This document shows, piece after piece, positions 1 to 8,238 of a stretch of DNA of 56,874 bases. Numbering within the stretch: the stretch's first letter is position 1; each line of letters begins with the position of its first letter. The position numbers and the translations under genes are program-made. Location of the stretch: positions 1 through 56,874 of the forward strand of contig NZ_QRDZ01000047.1 of assembly GCF_003386235.1 (NCBI RefSeq). The letters run 5' to 3'. The DNA is from Cohnella phaseoli. GTDB lineage: Bacteria; Bacillota; Bacilli; Paenibacillales; Paenibacillaceae. The notes under the pieces are model-generated. The model made no database searches. It was not told the DNA's origin and worked only from the letters and a program-made list of their open reading frames with translations.

Positions 1-197
1 TGGAAAGCTTTTTTGCTACGCTAAAGAAAGAGAAGCTATACAAGATCCACACTGAGCGCTATCCGATGGCCTCTATTAAATCGATCATCTTCAGGTACAT
101 CGCCGTTTACTACAACAGACGGCGGATCTACACCTCTAATCCAGGGGGCTGGCCCCCAGCTATTTATCGCGAAAGAATGCTGTCACAAGCAGCTTAG
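1..197 (+). pseudogene. IS3-family transposase (orfB/integrase), C-terminal end only, cut by window edge
   Basis: Reading from base 3 the frame encodes about 64 residues ending at the TAG at 195-197. It begins ESFFATLKKEKLY, which matches the stretch around the last glutamate of the DDE catalytic triad in IS3-family (IS150-like) transposases, and continues with YYNRRRIYTSNPGGWPP, the usual C-terminal signature of this family. The rest of the gene lies outside the window, so it cannot be said whether the element is intact. It is followed by a typical IS3 terminal inverted repeat. It would catalyse copy-paste transposition of the element. Confidence 0.85.
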
Positions 198-244
198 CAG
201 GGATTTCTGTATGAGGGTGTTTTCAAACTGCACTTTTTTTGACA
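1..244 (+). mobile_element. Right end of an IS3-family insertion sequence
   Basis: The transposase 3' end is followed at about 216-244 by GTTTTCAAACTGCAC, a run of T and GACA. Read on the other strand the end starts TGTCAAAAAAAGTGCAG, a common terminal repeat of IS3-family elements, which begin with TG and end with CA. The likely boundary is base 244. The other end and any target duplication are outside the window. Confidence 0.75.
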
Positions 245-487
245 ACTCCAGAAAATGCTTACAAATTTTCCCCCTCAAGTAGAAGATTTTGGCCTTTTTG
301 AAGAGACAATTCCGTTTACAATTTATGTATCCGAACCAGCAGACGATGCACCTACGAGCCAGAGATCGGCGGGCATTTCATCGTTTTTTGCATTTGCTTC
401 TAAATCAAGGAGGTGGTACGGAGGAGTAAAATTCTATCTCTTGTAAGCGTTTTCTAAGAGAATCTATTATCCAGAGGAGGAGAATTA
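245..487 (+). other. Leader/promoter region of the chitinase gene between the IS end and the start codon
   Basis: These 243 bases hold the upstream region of the chitinase. A perfect cre box lies at 441-455 and a strong Shine-Dalgarno (GAGGAGGAG, 474-482) sits just before the ATG at 488. No -35/-10 pair stands out clearly; TTGAAG at 298-303 is a weak candidate. The IS end is only about 200 bp from the cre site, so the insertion may have replaced more distal regulatory DNA. Confidence 0.5.
441..455 (+). promoter_or_regulatory. Catabolite-responsive element (cre, CcpA site) upstream of chitinase
   Basis: TTGTAAGCGTTTTCT matches every fixed position of the Bacillus cre consensus WTGNAANCGNWNNCW. 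It lies 33 bp before the chitinase start codon, where CcpA-HPr(Ser-P) would act as a roadblock or repressor. Repression of chitinase by preferred sugars is the expected outcome; binding itself is inferred. Confidence 0.75.
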
Positions 488-2296
488 ATGTACGCCATTT
501 TTAATCGCTCGTTAACGCTTGGGTTCCGGGTTACGCTCATTTTAGCATTGGCCTTGGCCGGACTGCTTCAAAGCGCCAATATCAATCGTGCGGAAGCAGC
601 CGTTCCCAACAACAAAATCATCGTCGGCTATTGGCACAACTTCGACAACGGTTCGACCAATATCCGGCTCCGCGACATTTCGCCGGATTTCGACGTCATT
701 CAAGTCGCTTTCGCCGAGCCAAGCGGAGGCCCGTCCAGCGGCAACATGGCTTTCACTCCTTATAACGCTACCGTCGCCGATTTTCAATCGGATATCGCTT
801 ACCTGCAGAGTCAGGGCAAAAAAGTGCTGATCTCCATCGGAGGAGCCAACGGCACGGTCGAGCTGTCCTCCGCCCAGGCCAAACAAACCTTCGTTACGAC
901 AATGAAAAATCTCATCAACACCTACGGATTCAACGGCATTGACATCGATCTGGAAGGCAGCTCCCTTAGCCTGAACGGCGGGGATACGAATTTCCGTAGT
1001 CCGACGACTCCCAAAATCGTCAATCTGATCGCGGCGATTCAAGAGATCCTCGGCAGCTACGGCAGCGATTTTCTGTTGACCATGGCGCCTGAGACAGCCT
1101 ATGTGCAAGGGGGCTCTATTTCTTACGGCGGACCTTGGGGCGCTTATTTGCCGGTCATTTACGCGCTGCGCAACGACCTGGATTACCTGCACGTCCAGCA
1201 TTACAATTCCGGGCCAATGACGGGTCTGGACGGCAAATCGTACAGTCAAGGCACAGCGGACTTCCAAGTAGCGATGGCTGAAATGCTCCTTGCCGGTTTC
1301 CCGGTCGGAGGCAATACAAGCAATTTGTTCCCTGCATTGCGGGAAGACCAGGTGCTGATCGGACTGCCTGCGTCCCCTCAAGCTGCCGGAGGCGGCTACA
1401 CTACCCCGGCCAACGTGCAAAAAGCGCTTGATTACTTGATCAAAGGCCAGTCATACGGCGGCACGTACGTGCTGCGCAACGCTTCCGGATATCCAGGCCT
1501 GAAAGGGCTGATGACCTGGTCGATCAACTGGGACAAATACACCAACTTCGGGTTCTCCAGCCCTCATCGCACTTACCTGAATCAATTCAACGGACCTGTG
1601 GAAAACGTGCCTCCGTCCGTTCCAAGCAATCTGCACGCTACTGGCGTAACGTCCAACAGCGTCAGCCTTGCTTGGAACGCTTCCACCGATAATGTAGGCG
1701 TAACGGGCTACATCGTCACCTACGGTTCGACGAATGTCAATGTAACAGGCACAAGCGCGACGATTAACGGCCTTGCTTCCAGCACGCCATATACGTTTAC
1801 CGTGAAGGCTCGGGATGCCGCCGGCAACATATCGGGCGCCAGCAGTCCGATTACCGTCACAACAGGTGCGCCGCCAACCGATCCGATCAAGCCGACCGCG
1901 CCGACCAACCTTACCGTAACTTCCACGACATCTTCGGAGATCGGCCTGTCTTGGACAGCCTCAACCGATAACGTGGGCGTCACCGGATATACGGTTTCTT
2001 ACGGATCGTCGAACGTCCAAGTCGCCGGCACGAGCGCAACAATCACGGGCCTCGCGGCTGGCACGACCTACACCTTCACGGTTACGGCGAAAGACGCGGC
2101 AGGCAACGTCTCCGACGGAACGACGATTCAAGCGACGACAGCAACTACCGGAACTCCTGCCTGGGCGCCGAACACGAGCTACAAGGCCAACGACCGGGTC
2201 GTCTACCAAGGCAAGACCTACTACTGCATCCAGGCCCACACGTCCCTTACCGGTTGGGAGCCGTCGAACGTTCCTGCTCTGTGGGGATTACAGTAA
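488..2296 (+). CDS. Secreted GH18 chitinase with two FnIII domains and a C-terminal CBM5/12
   Basis: Hydrolyses beta-1,4-GlcNAc links in chitin outside the cell. The 602-residue product starts with a signal peptide (about 1-37, ending AEA). The GH18 barrel covers about 41-368. It carries the SIGG strand motif (116-119) and the catalytic DxDxE motif FNGIDIDLEG, with D152, D154 and the acid E156; most GH18 enzymes have W where this has L155. Two fibronectin type III modules follow (about 374-460 and 466-551) that are near copies of each other (STDNVGVTGY in both). The end (about 556-602, WAPNTSYKANDRVVYQGKTY) is a carbohydrate-binding module 5/12. The domain order resembles ChiD-type chitinases of Bacillus circulans. 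It is a single-gene unit with its own RBS, a cre box upstream and a terminator downstream. Confidence 0.95.
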   Translation: MYAIFNRSLTLGFRVTLILALALAGLLQSANINRAEAAVPNNKIIVGYWHNFDNGSTNIRLRDISPDFDVIQVAFAEPSGGPSSGNMAFTPYNATVADFQSDIAYLQSQGKKVLISIGGANGTVELSSAQAKQTFVTTMKNLINTYGFNGIDIDLEGSSLSLNGGDTNFRSPTTPKIVNLIAAIQEILGSYGSDFLLTMAPETAYVQGGSISYGGPWGAYLPVIYALRNDLDYLHVQHYNSGPMTGLDGKSYSQGTADFQVAMAEMLLAGFPVGGNTSNLFPALREDQVLIGLPASPQAAGGGYTTPANVQKALDYLIKGQSYGGTYVLRNASGYPGLKGLMTWSINWDKYTNFGFSSPHRTYLNQFNGPVENVPPSVPSNLHATGVTSNSVSLAWNASTDNVGVTGYIVTYGSTNVNVTGTSATINGLASSTPYTFTVKARDAAGNISGASSPITVTTGAPPTDPIKPTAPTNLTVTSTTSSEIGLSWTASTDNVGVTGYTVSYGSSNVQVAGTSATITGLAAGTTYTFTVTAKDAAGNVSDGTTIQATTATTGTPAWAPNTSYKANDRVVYQGKTYYCIQAHTSLTGWEPSNVPALWGLQ

Positions 2297-2598
2297 TAGG
2301 ATTTTCTTCCAGGGTTCGCATAGAAATAGGAAATCCCCTCGACCAACGAAAGGACCTCAGATTCCGTCTTGCAGCGGAGTTTGAGGTTCTTTTTCTCGAT
2401 AAACCCATTATGCCGCACCTCCCTTTAGCCGATAAGAACGGACAATCCGCAGTCCTTTCCGCAACCTCGCCGTTCCACAAATATTCGGAATTTTTCCTAC
2501 TTAATTCTTTTCCTGTCGTTAACTATCCACGGGTATAGTAAAATCGAAATAGTTGTAAAATCAGAAAGTTACATATGCGAAACGAGGCCGCAGCCTAG
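2297..2598 (+). other. Intergenic region, chitinase to sensor kinase
   Basis: Apart from the terminator at 2354-2395 it contains a possible -10 (TATAGT, 2534-2539) for the kinase gene without a good -35. Nothing coding is supported here. Confidence 0.5.
2354..2395 (+). terminator. Rho-independent terminator after chitinase
   Basis: ACCTCAGATTCCG pairs with CGGAGTTTGAGGT (two G-U pairs), a 13-bp stem with an 8-base loop, followed by TTCTTTTTC. It lies about 60 bp after the chitinase stop. Confidence 0.75.
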
Positions 2599-5500
2599 AT
2601 GGAACAACCCAAACCTCATCCAACCAAAAAATCAATCGCCAAACGAAACGTCTTGAAATACGTCGGCCTCACGGTCGTCCTATTCGGGATATTGTTCTGC
2701 CTGCGGTGGGCATGGTTGCAAGCGTTCTATACGACGGAGGCTCCAAGCCCCGTGGATGGCGTTGTAGATATGCGCGGCGTTGATTTGGCGAGCTCGCCTT
2801 CCTTTTTTCTGAATGGACCGTGGCTCTTTTACCCAAATCAACTTCTGTCGTACGAGGACCTACGGTCGGAGGACAAGGCGTTCAGCATCGTCAAGGTTCC
2901 GGGAGATTGGAGAAAAGGATTCGAGCCGGACTCCGGCACATCCTACGGGTACGGCACCTATCGGCTGCGTATTCTCATCGATCCTCTTCAGCAACCCGTT
3001 GCGCTTTGGATTAAGGGCATTCAAGCCTCCTCCTCCGTCGAAATCAACGGTTTTTCCGAAGGAGCTATCGGCAAGCCGGCATCTGACGTCCAAGATTACA
3101 CGGCACGGAATATATCCTATACTGCCTCCTACACTGTAGCGGGAACGACTGAGCTGGACGTACTGATTCGAGTTGCTAATTACGACGAGCCGTTCCACGG
3201 CGGAATTACTCGCTCCATTCGTTTCGGCTCGCAAGCCGCGATCGATACGATCCGGTTGTTTTCCATCGGCTCTCAGTTGGTTACAATTGTCATTCTGCTG
3301 CTTCACGGACTGTATGCTTTTATTCTTTACTTGTTTAACCGCCAGGAGCGAGGATTGTTTACGATGGCTCTGTTGACGCTGTCCGTTGCGCTCGCTTTAA
3401 TGGCAGGTCAAGATAACATCCTGCAGATATTGGTACCGATTACTTATGCATGGCAGATCCGGATCAGACTGATCGCTTTACTATGGCAAAATCTGTTCAT
3501 CCTCTTTCTATTTCGTAGATTGGCTTCGGCGGCTCCTCGCCGCGATTTGTGGCTGCGCAGCTACACCGCTTTACTAGTCGTTCTGACGGGAATCCTGATG
3601 ACGGCTCCCGCTTCCTGGGCTAACGCATTCGTCGATTTTTACGGCTTTATCGGCATCTATCTCATTCCGTTTATTTGGCTGTTCTTTGTCTTGGGCAAGA
3701 TGATTGCCAACGAACGGAGCGACAGAGACGTTGCGTTTTTGCTGCTGACCGCGGCTGGAATCATTTCCAACTTGATCTGGAGTCTATTCGAATCAGACTT
3801 TGACGTGACTACCGTATACTATCCGCTCGATTTGATGATTACGATGATTGGCTTCTCCGCTTACTGGTTCAAAAAATATTTTCGCCAGGCTCACGAGAAC
3901 AGTATACTGAACAACCAGTTACAAAGAGCGGATAAGCTGAAGGACCAATTTCTTGCCAATACGTCGCACGAGCTGAGGACGCCGCTGCACGGCATCATGA
4001 ATATTGCGCAGAACGTAGTAGCCAAGGAAAAAGCCTCGCTGGACGAAGGCAGTCTGAAAAATATGGAGCTGCTGATCACGATAAGTCGTCGCATGTCCCA
4101 TATGTTAGGGGATCTGCTTGACGTTGCGCGGCTGCAAGAGCATCGCGTCTCGCTGCGTCAGGAGCCGTTGCAGGTGCGCGCGCTCGTACCCGGAATCGTC
4201 GGCATGCTGCAATTCATGTTCCAGGGCAAGCCCGTAAAACTAAATATCGATATTCCTGAATCGATGCCGCCGGTGTTCGCGGACGAGCAGCGACTCGTGC
4301 AAATTATGTACAATCTTATTCACAATGCTTTGAAATACACCGAGGAAGGAACGATTACCGTCGCCGCTGAGGTGAACAAAGGACGAGCCGTCATTCAGGT
4401 GGCCGATACGGGAGTCGGCATGAATCGAGAGACTCAGGCGCGCATATTTCTCCCCTACGAGCAAGGGGCGCACGGCGTGAGCGACGGAAGAGGCATCGGA
4501 CTAGGGCTGAGCATCTGCAAGCAATTGGTGGATTTGCACGGAGGGACTTTGACCGTCCAGTCAGCCCCGGGGGAAGGCTCGATGTTCAGCTTCGATCTGC
4601 CGGTGGCGAATTCAACGAATATCCCGCAGGCACCCGTGGAATTGCCGCTGCAGCGAGCATTCGACGAGACGGAAGAGCGTTTCTTCGGGCTAGCCGCCCC
4701 GGACATCGCGGCGGAGGAGATCGCAGCGTCCATGCTTGTCCCGCCGCTGTTAAGCGATACAGTGCTGCATATTCTGGCCGTGGACGACGATCCTGTCAAT
4801 CTGAACGTGCTCGCCGGCATGCTGGAGCTGGAGCCCTACCGGATCACAACGGTGCAATCCGCTCGCGAAGCGCTTGAATTGCTTAGTACAAGGCCGTGGG
4901 ATCTGCTGATTGCGGACGTGATGATGCCGCAGATGTCCGGCTACGAGTTGACGCAGCGAGTCCGGGAGCGCTACTCCCTGTCCGAGCTTCCGGTGCTGCT
5001 GCTCACTGCTCGCAGTCAACCCGCCGACATCTACACCGGTTTTCTGTCAGGCGCAAGCGACTACGTAACGAAGCCGGTGGATGCGCTGGAATTGAAATAT
5101 CGCATTCGAGCGTTAACTTCGCTTAAACAGTCCATTAACGAGCGTCTGCGAATGGAGGCCGCTTATTTGCAGGCGCAGATTCACCCCCACTTTCTGTTTA
5201 ATACGCTGAATTCCATTCTGGCGCTAAGCGAGATCGATACCGAGCAGATGCGCCTGCTTGGCAACGCCTTCGCTTCCTATTTGCGGATCAGTTTTGATTT
5301 TCTGAACACGGGGGAACTGGTGGAGCTGGCCCACGAGCTGGATCTCGTTCAAGCTTATCTGCAGATCGAAAAGGCTCGTTTCGGGGACCGGTTGAAGATC
5401 GAATGGGAGATGGCGCCCGGCCTTGATCTGCTCGTCCCCCCGCTGTCCATCCAGCCGCTCGTGGAAAATGCCGTAAAACACGGCGCGCTTGGCCGAAATG

Positions 5501-5784
5501 TCGGCGGCACCGTTCGACTGCGAATCGTTCGCAAGGATGGAGCGACAACGATCGAAGTGAGCGACGATGGCCGAGGCATGAGCCAGAAGCAGATCGATAC
5601 GCTATTGGACGCTTCCCTGCAGGGCAAAGGAGGCATCGGGATCGCCAACACGAATCGACGCCTGCTTCAACTGTACGGTCAAGGCCTATCCATTTTCAGC
5701 CGTCCTCTGCAAGGAACGGTCGTCTCGTTCGTCATTCCTGACGCTCGCGGCGGGGCCTCCTTGCCCACAGAACAACGGGAATAA
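2599..5784 (+). CDS. Membrane hybrid sensor histidine kinase: 7TMR-DISM-like sensor, HisKA, HATPase, REC, and a second LytS/YehU-type kinase module
   Basis: 1061 residues. A first membrane helix (about 20-42) precedes an extracellular beta-rich region (about 50-215, sugar-binding-like fold as in 7TMR-DISM extracellular domains). About seven hydrophobic segments follow (219-425). The HisKA box SHELRTPLHG places the phospho-acceptor at H457. A HATPase_c domain follows (N-box NLIHNALKY, G boxes DTGVGM and GLGLSICKQ). A receiver domain with D773 (ADVMMPQ) comes next. A second transmitter of the LytS type (IHPHFLFNTLNS, H864; QPLVENAVKHG; DDGRGM) ends the protein. The N-terminal half senses an unknown extracellular or membrane signal. 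Having a complete second kinase module after the receiver suggests an internal relay whose output acts on another protein. No response regulator gene is adjacent. It ends inside the 3' end of the convergent MFS gene. Confidence 0.9.
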   Translation: MEQPKPHPTKKSIAKRNVLKYVGLTVVLFGILFCLRWAWLQAFYTTEAPSPVDGVVDMRGVDLASSPSFFLNGPWLFYPNQLLSYEDLRSEDKAFSIVKVPGDWRKGFEPDSGTSYGYGTYRLRILIDPLQQPVALWIKGIQASSSVEINGFSEGAIGKPASDVQDYTARNISYTASYTVAGTTELDVLIRVANYDEPFHGGITRSIRFGSQAAIDTIRLFSIGSQLVTIVILLLHGLYAFILYLFNRQERGLFTMALLTLSVALALMAGQDNILQILVPITYAWQIRIRLIALLWQNLFILFLFRRLASAAPRRDLWLRSYTALLVVLTGILMTAPASWANAFVDFYGFIGIYLIPFIWLFFVLGKMIANERSDRDVAFLLLTAAGIISNLIWSLFESDFDVTTVYYPLDLMITMIGFSAYWFKKYFRQAHENSILNNQLQRADKLKDQFLANTSHELRTPLHGIMNIAQNVVAKEKASLDEGSLKNMELLITISRRMSHMLGDLLDVARLQEHRVSLRQEPLQVRALVPGIVGMLQFMFQGKPVKLNIDIPESMPPVFADEQRLVQIMYNLIHNALKYTEEGTITVAAEVNKGRAVIQVADTGVGMNRETQARIFLPYEQGAHGVSDGRGIGLGLSICKQLVDLHGGTLTVQSAPGEGSMFSFDLPVANSTNIPQAPVELPLQRAFDETEERFFGLAAPDIAAEEIAASMLVPPLLSDTVLHILAVDDDPVNLNVLAGMLELEPYRITTVQSAREALELLSTRPWDLLIADVMMPQMSGYELTQRVRERYSLSELPVLLLTARSQPADIYTGFLSGASDYVTKPVDALELKYRIRALTSLKQSINERLRMEAAYLQAQIHPHFLFNTLNSILALSEIDTEQMRLLGNAFASYLRISFDFLNTGELVELAHELDLVQAYLQIEKARFGDRLKIEWEMAPGLDLLVPPLSIQPLVENAVKHGALGRNVGGTVRLRIVRKDGATTIEVSDDGRGMSQKQIDTLLDASLQGKGGIGIANTNRRLLQLYGQGLSIFSRPLQGTVVSFVIPDARGGASLPTEQRE

Positions 5785-6976
5785 GCAGCAAGGACATCGC
5801 ACCGCCGATCAGCGAAAGAGCGGCATAGCTGGAACCGGCGACGACCATGCCGGACAATGCGCCTCCCGAAGCTCCGGTCAACGCGATTAGCACGTCGATC
5901 GTCCCCTGCGTCTTGGCGCGGGTCGTCGGCGTCGTCGCGTCGACAATCTGGGCCGTGCCGCTAATTAGGCCGAAGTTCCAGCCAAGCCCGAGCAAAGCTA
6001 ACGCTGCAATCAGCAGCGGCAGCGAATCGGCGGGGGCTGCTGCGGCAAGACCGCCGGCCAGCAGCAGCGTAATCCCGGCCACGCATGACATCGCATAGCG
6101 GCCAATCCGATCTACGAGCACGCCAGTCACCAAGGACGGGAGATACATGGCGCCGACATGGATGCCGATAACCAGCCCGACGTCTCCTAGTCCATGACCG
6201 TGATGCTGCATATGGACGGGCGTCATCGTCATAATCGCGACCATCACGATCTGCGTCAGTACCATTACGGTCGTTCCGACGACAAGTCCGCGATTGCGGA
6301 ACGGAGCCGAAGGCTTGCCGGCGGAGGTCTGGGCTCTTCCCGCCTCCTGCCCGGCGGCGATCGCCTTGGCCGCGATGTAGGGATCGGGTCGGAGAAAAGC
6401 AAACAAGATCAGCCCGGCCAGAGCAAATGCCGCAGCCGACAACAGAAACGGGCCTGTCAGTGCGGGAAGGCCGAAGGAAACGGCGACATCGCCCATCGGC
6501 CGAACCAGATTCGGCCCCGCCACCGCGCCCAAGGTAGTGGACACCATCGACAGGCTGACCGCCTTCGCCCGCTGCTCCGGCTTGGCCAGATCGGTTCCGG
6601 CGTAACGGGCCTGCAGGTTCGTCGACGTTCCCGCCCCATAGATCAGCAAGGAAGCAAGCAGAAGCGAGAGCTGATTTGTCGCGCCGGCCAGTACGATGCC
6701 GACCGCTCCCGCGCTGCCGGCCAGAAAACCCGTCGACAGGCCGGCCCGCCGTCCGTAACGATGCGTCAGCCGCCCCACGAGATAAGCCGATACCGCGGAG
6801 CCGAGCGTGATTAGTGCAACCGGAACCCCCGCATAGCTGTCCGCTCCCAGCATCTCCTGAGCCATCAGCGCCCCGACGGTTACCCCTGCGGCTAGTCCCA
6901 TTCCTCCGAATATTTGCGAAATGATAATAATGATCAATGTCCTGGAATAAAGCCGTTTTACTTCATTTTCCGTCAT
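5732..6976 (-). CDS. MFS transporter, DHA-type drug/metabolite exporter
   Basis: 414 residues with about 12 hydrophobic helices, the normal size for the major facilitator superfamily. The loop between helices 2 and 3 has GRLTHRYGRRAG, a version of MFS motif A, and a second copy GVLVDRIGRYAM follows helix 8, as expected for the internal duplication. It is likely a proton-driven exporter in the cytoplasmic membrane; the substrate cannot be read from sequence. The RBS AGGAGGG lies 10 bases before the start. Its last 53 bases overlap the 3' end of the sensor kinase on the other strand, so the two mRNAs are complementary there. The next gene upstream (7052-8122) runs the same way and may be co-transcribed. 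Confidence 0.88.
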   Translation of the reverse strand: MTENEVKRLYSRTLIIIIISQIFGGMGLAAGVTVGALMAQEMLGADSYAGVPVALITLGSAVSAYLVGRLTHRYGRRAGLSTGFLAGSAGAVGIVLAGATNQLSLLLASLLIYGAGTSTNLQARYAGTDLAKPEQRAKAVSLSMVSTTLGAVAGPNLVRPMGDVAVSFGLPALTGPFLLSAAAFALAGLILFAFLRPDPYIAAKAIAAGQEAGRAQTSAGKPSAPFRNRGLVVGTTVMVLTQIVMVAIMTMTPVHMQHHGHGLGDVGLVIGIHVGAMYLPSLVTGVLVDRIGRYAMSCVAGITLLLAGGLAAAAPADSLPLLIAALALLGLGWNFGLISGTAQIVDATTPTTRAKTQGTIDVLIALTGASGGALSGMVVAGSSYAALSLIGGAMSLLLIPVVLWARRPRRERQE

Positions 6977-7051
6977 GGGATCAGCTCCCTCCTGTTCGTT
7001 CGGGTAATTATAGCACCGCTTTGCAGGCGAATCTATTGTTGATTTTGGGGG

Positions 7052-8122
7052 CTATGAACGGATTTCGACTTCCAGTTCCTCCCGGCTCAGCCTGCTCATC
7101 CTCTTCCAATCAAGCAACTGCTCGATCGAAAATACGCCGGCAGGCATTGTCGAGCCGCAGACGGCTTCGGAGACATCCAGCGCGCAAAAAGCGGTCAGCT
7201 CGGATTGCCTGCGGCCTTGCAGCCGATATACGGCGGCAGCCATGCGTCCGTCCTTCTCGCCGACCGCTTCGACCTGTACAGCAAAGCGCTCCGAGCCAAG
7301 GTGCACGCGGCCGAAGCAGGCGATCGCCGCTGCGCGGAGCGGCTTCAACCTTAACAGACGGTGCAAGCCCAGCTTGCGAAATCCCGCGAGAAATGCCGTT
7401 ATGAAAGCCGGGTCGAGGCATAATCTCGTCGATATGTCGGGAACGCCAAGCGTGCTCGGCAAGGAACGTTGATCCGAGAACGGAAACCGGTAAGCCGATC
7501 TGCGGCCGATAGCGCCCCGAAAATCCGCCAATCTTGCGTCCGTAAAGCTGCCGACCGTCTCTGAGCGACCCTTCTTGATTATTTCGAAACGCGTTCCTAG
7601 ATTGTCCACCGTCCATTCAAGCGCAGCTTTCCCATGCCTATCGCCCAGCCCGAGCAGGATCGTAATTTCTATAGCTTCGGTACGATCGAGACGACGACAG
7701 GCTTCCAGCGCCAGCAGATTCGTGACCCCCGGCGCCAGCCCGACATTCATAACCGCCGTCGCTCCTCCGCGCTCCGCTTCCTTCTGAAGAGCCTCCACCT
7801 GAGCCTGGAACGAAATATTTGCCGATACGTCGATATAATGCGCGCCGCTCAGAAGACAGGTGCGAACGAAGGAAACATCCTTCTGATCCAAGCACATGAC
7901 GACCAGCTTGACGCCCTCCAGCAGCTTGGGATCGACCGGCCGGCTAATGTCCAACTGCATGGGCAAAACCCGCCCCTCCGTCTCTCTGCTGAGCTGTTCC
8001 GCTCGTTCCAAGCTTCTGCCCGCCGCATACACTTTGCCAGGGAACCTGTGACCGAGCTCCCGACATACGATGCTGCCAACCGCCCCATAACCTCCTACGA
8101 CAACGATCCGGTCTTTGTCCAT
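7052..8122 (-). CDS. Saccharopine dehydrogenase-like NAD(P)-binding protein
   Basis: 356 residues. It starts with a Rossmann fold (VVVGGYGAVGSIV, about 6-18), followed by the pattern AGRSLERAEQLSRE that is usual in the saccharopine dehydrogenase NADP-binding family, and then YIDVSANISF and NVGLAPGVTNLLA. The family includes true lysine-pathway enzymes but also many uncharacterised oxidoreductases, and this one has no lysine-pathway neighbours. It is transcribed away from the LuxR-type regulator at 8239 and toward the MFS gene. A role in making or modifying a small molecule exported by the MFS protein is possible but only inferred from position. Confidence 0.8.
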   Translation of the reverse strand: MDKDRIVVVGGYGAVGSIVCRELGHRFPGKVYAAGRSLERAEQLSRETEGRVLPMQLDISRPVDPKLLEGVKLVVMCLDQKDVSFVRTCLLSGAHYIDVSANISFQAQVEALQKEAERGGATAVMNVGLAPGVTNLLALEACRRLDRTEAIEITILLGLGDRHGKAALEWTVDNLGTRFEIIKKGRSETVGSFTDARLADFRGAIGRRSAYRFPFSDQRSLPSTLGVPDISTRLCLDPAFITAFLAGFRKLGLHRLLRLKPLRAAAIACFGRVHLGSERFAVQVEAVGEKDGRMAAAVYRLQGRRQSELTAFCALDVSEAVCGSTMPAGVFSIEQLLDWKRMSRLSREELEVEIRS

Positions 8123-8192
8123 GTTGCTCTTGCCAGCTCCCTTGCTTATTCTAGATGTAATCAGTTTATTCTCACTCTAGACGAATAAGGAG

Positions 8193-8230
8193 CTGCGGCG
8201 CCATCCCAGAAAGGTGGGATTCTTCCGCAG
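8193..8230 (+). promoter_or_regulatory. Nested inverted repeat just upstream of the LuxR-type regulator start
   Basis: CTGCGG (8193-8198) pairs with CCGCAG (8225-8230) and inside it ATCCCA (8203-8208) pairs with TGGGAT (8215-8220). The structure ends 8 bases before the ATG at 8239, so it would cover the ribosome binding region in RNA, or could be a protein-binding site in DNA for a divergent regulator. Confidence 0.45.
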
Positions 8231-8238
8231 AAGACGAT

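Noticed and set aside
255..446. Possible small gene before the chitinase
   Set aside because: No ribosome binding site, odd composition, and it covers the cre box and leader of the chitinase gene.
2254..2538. Open frames overlapping the chitinase end and its terminator
   Set aside because: They include the terminator stem and have no RBS or family similarity.
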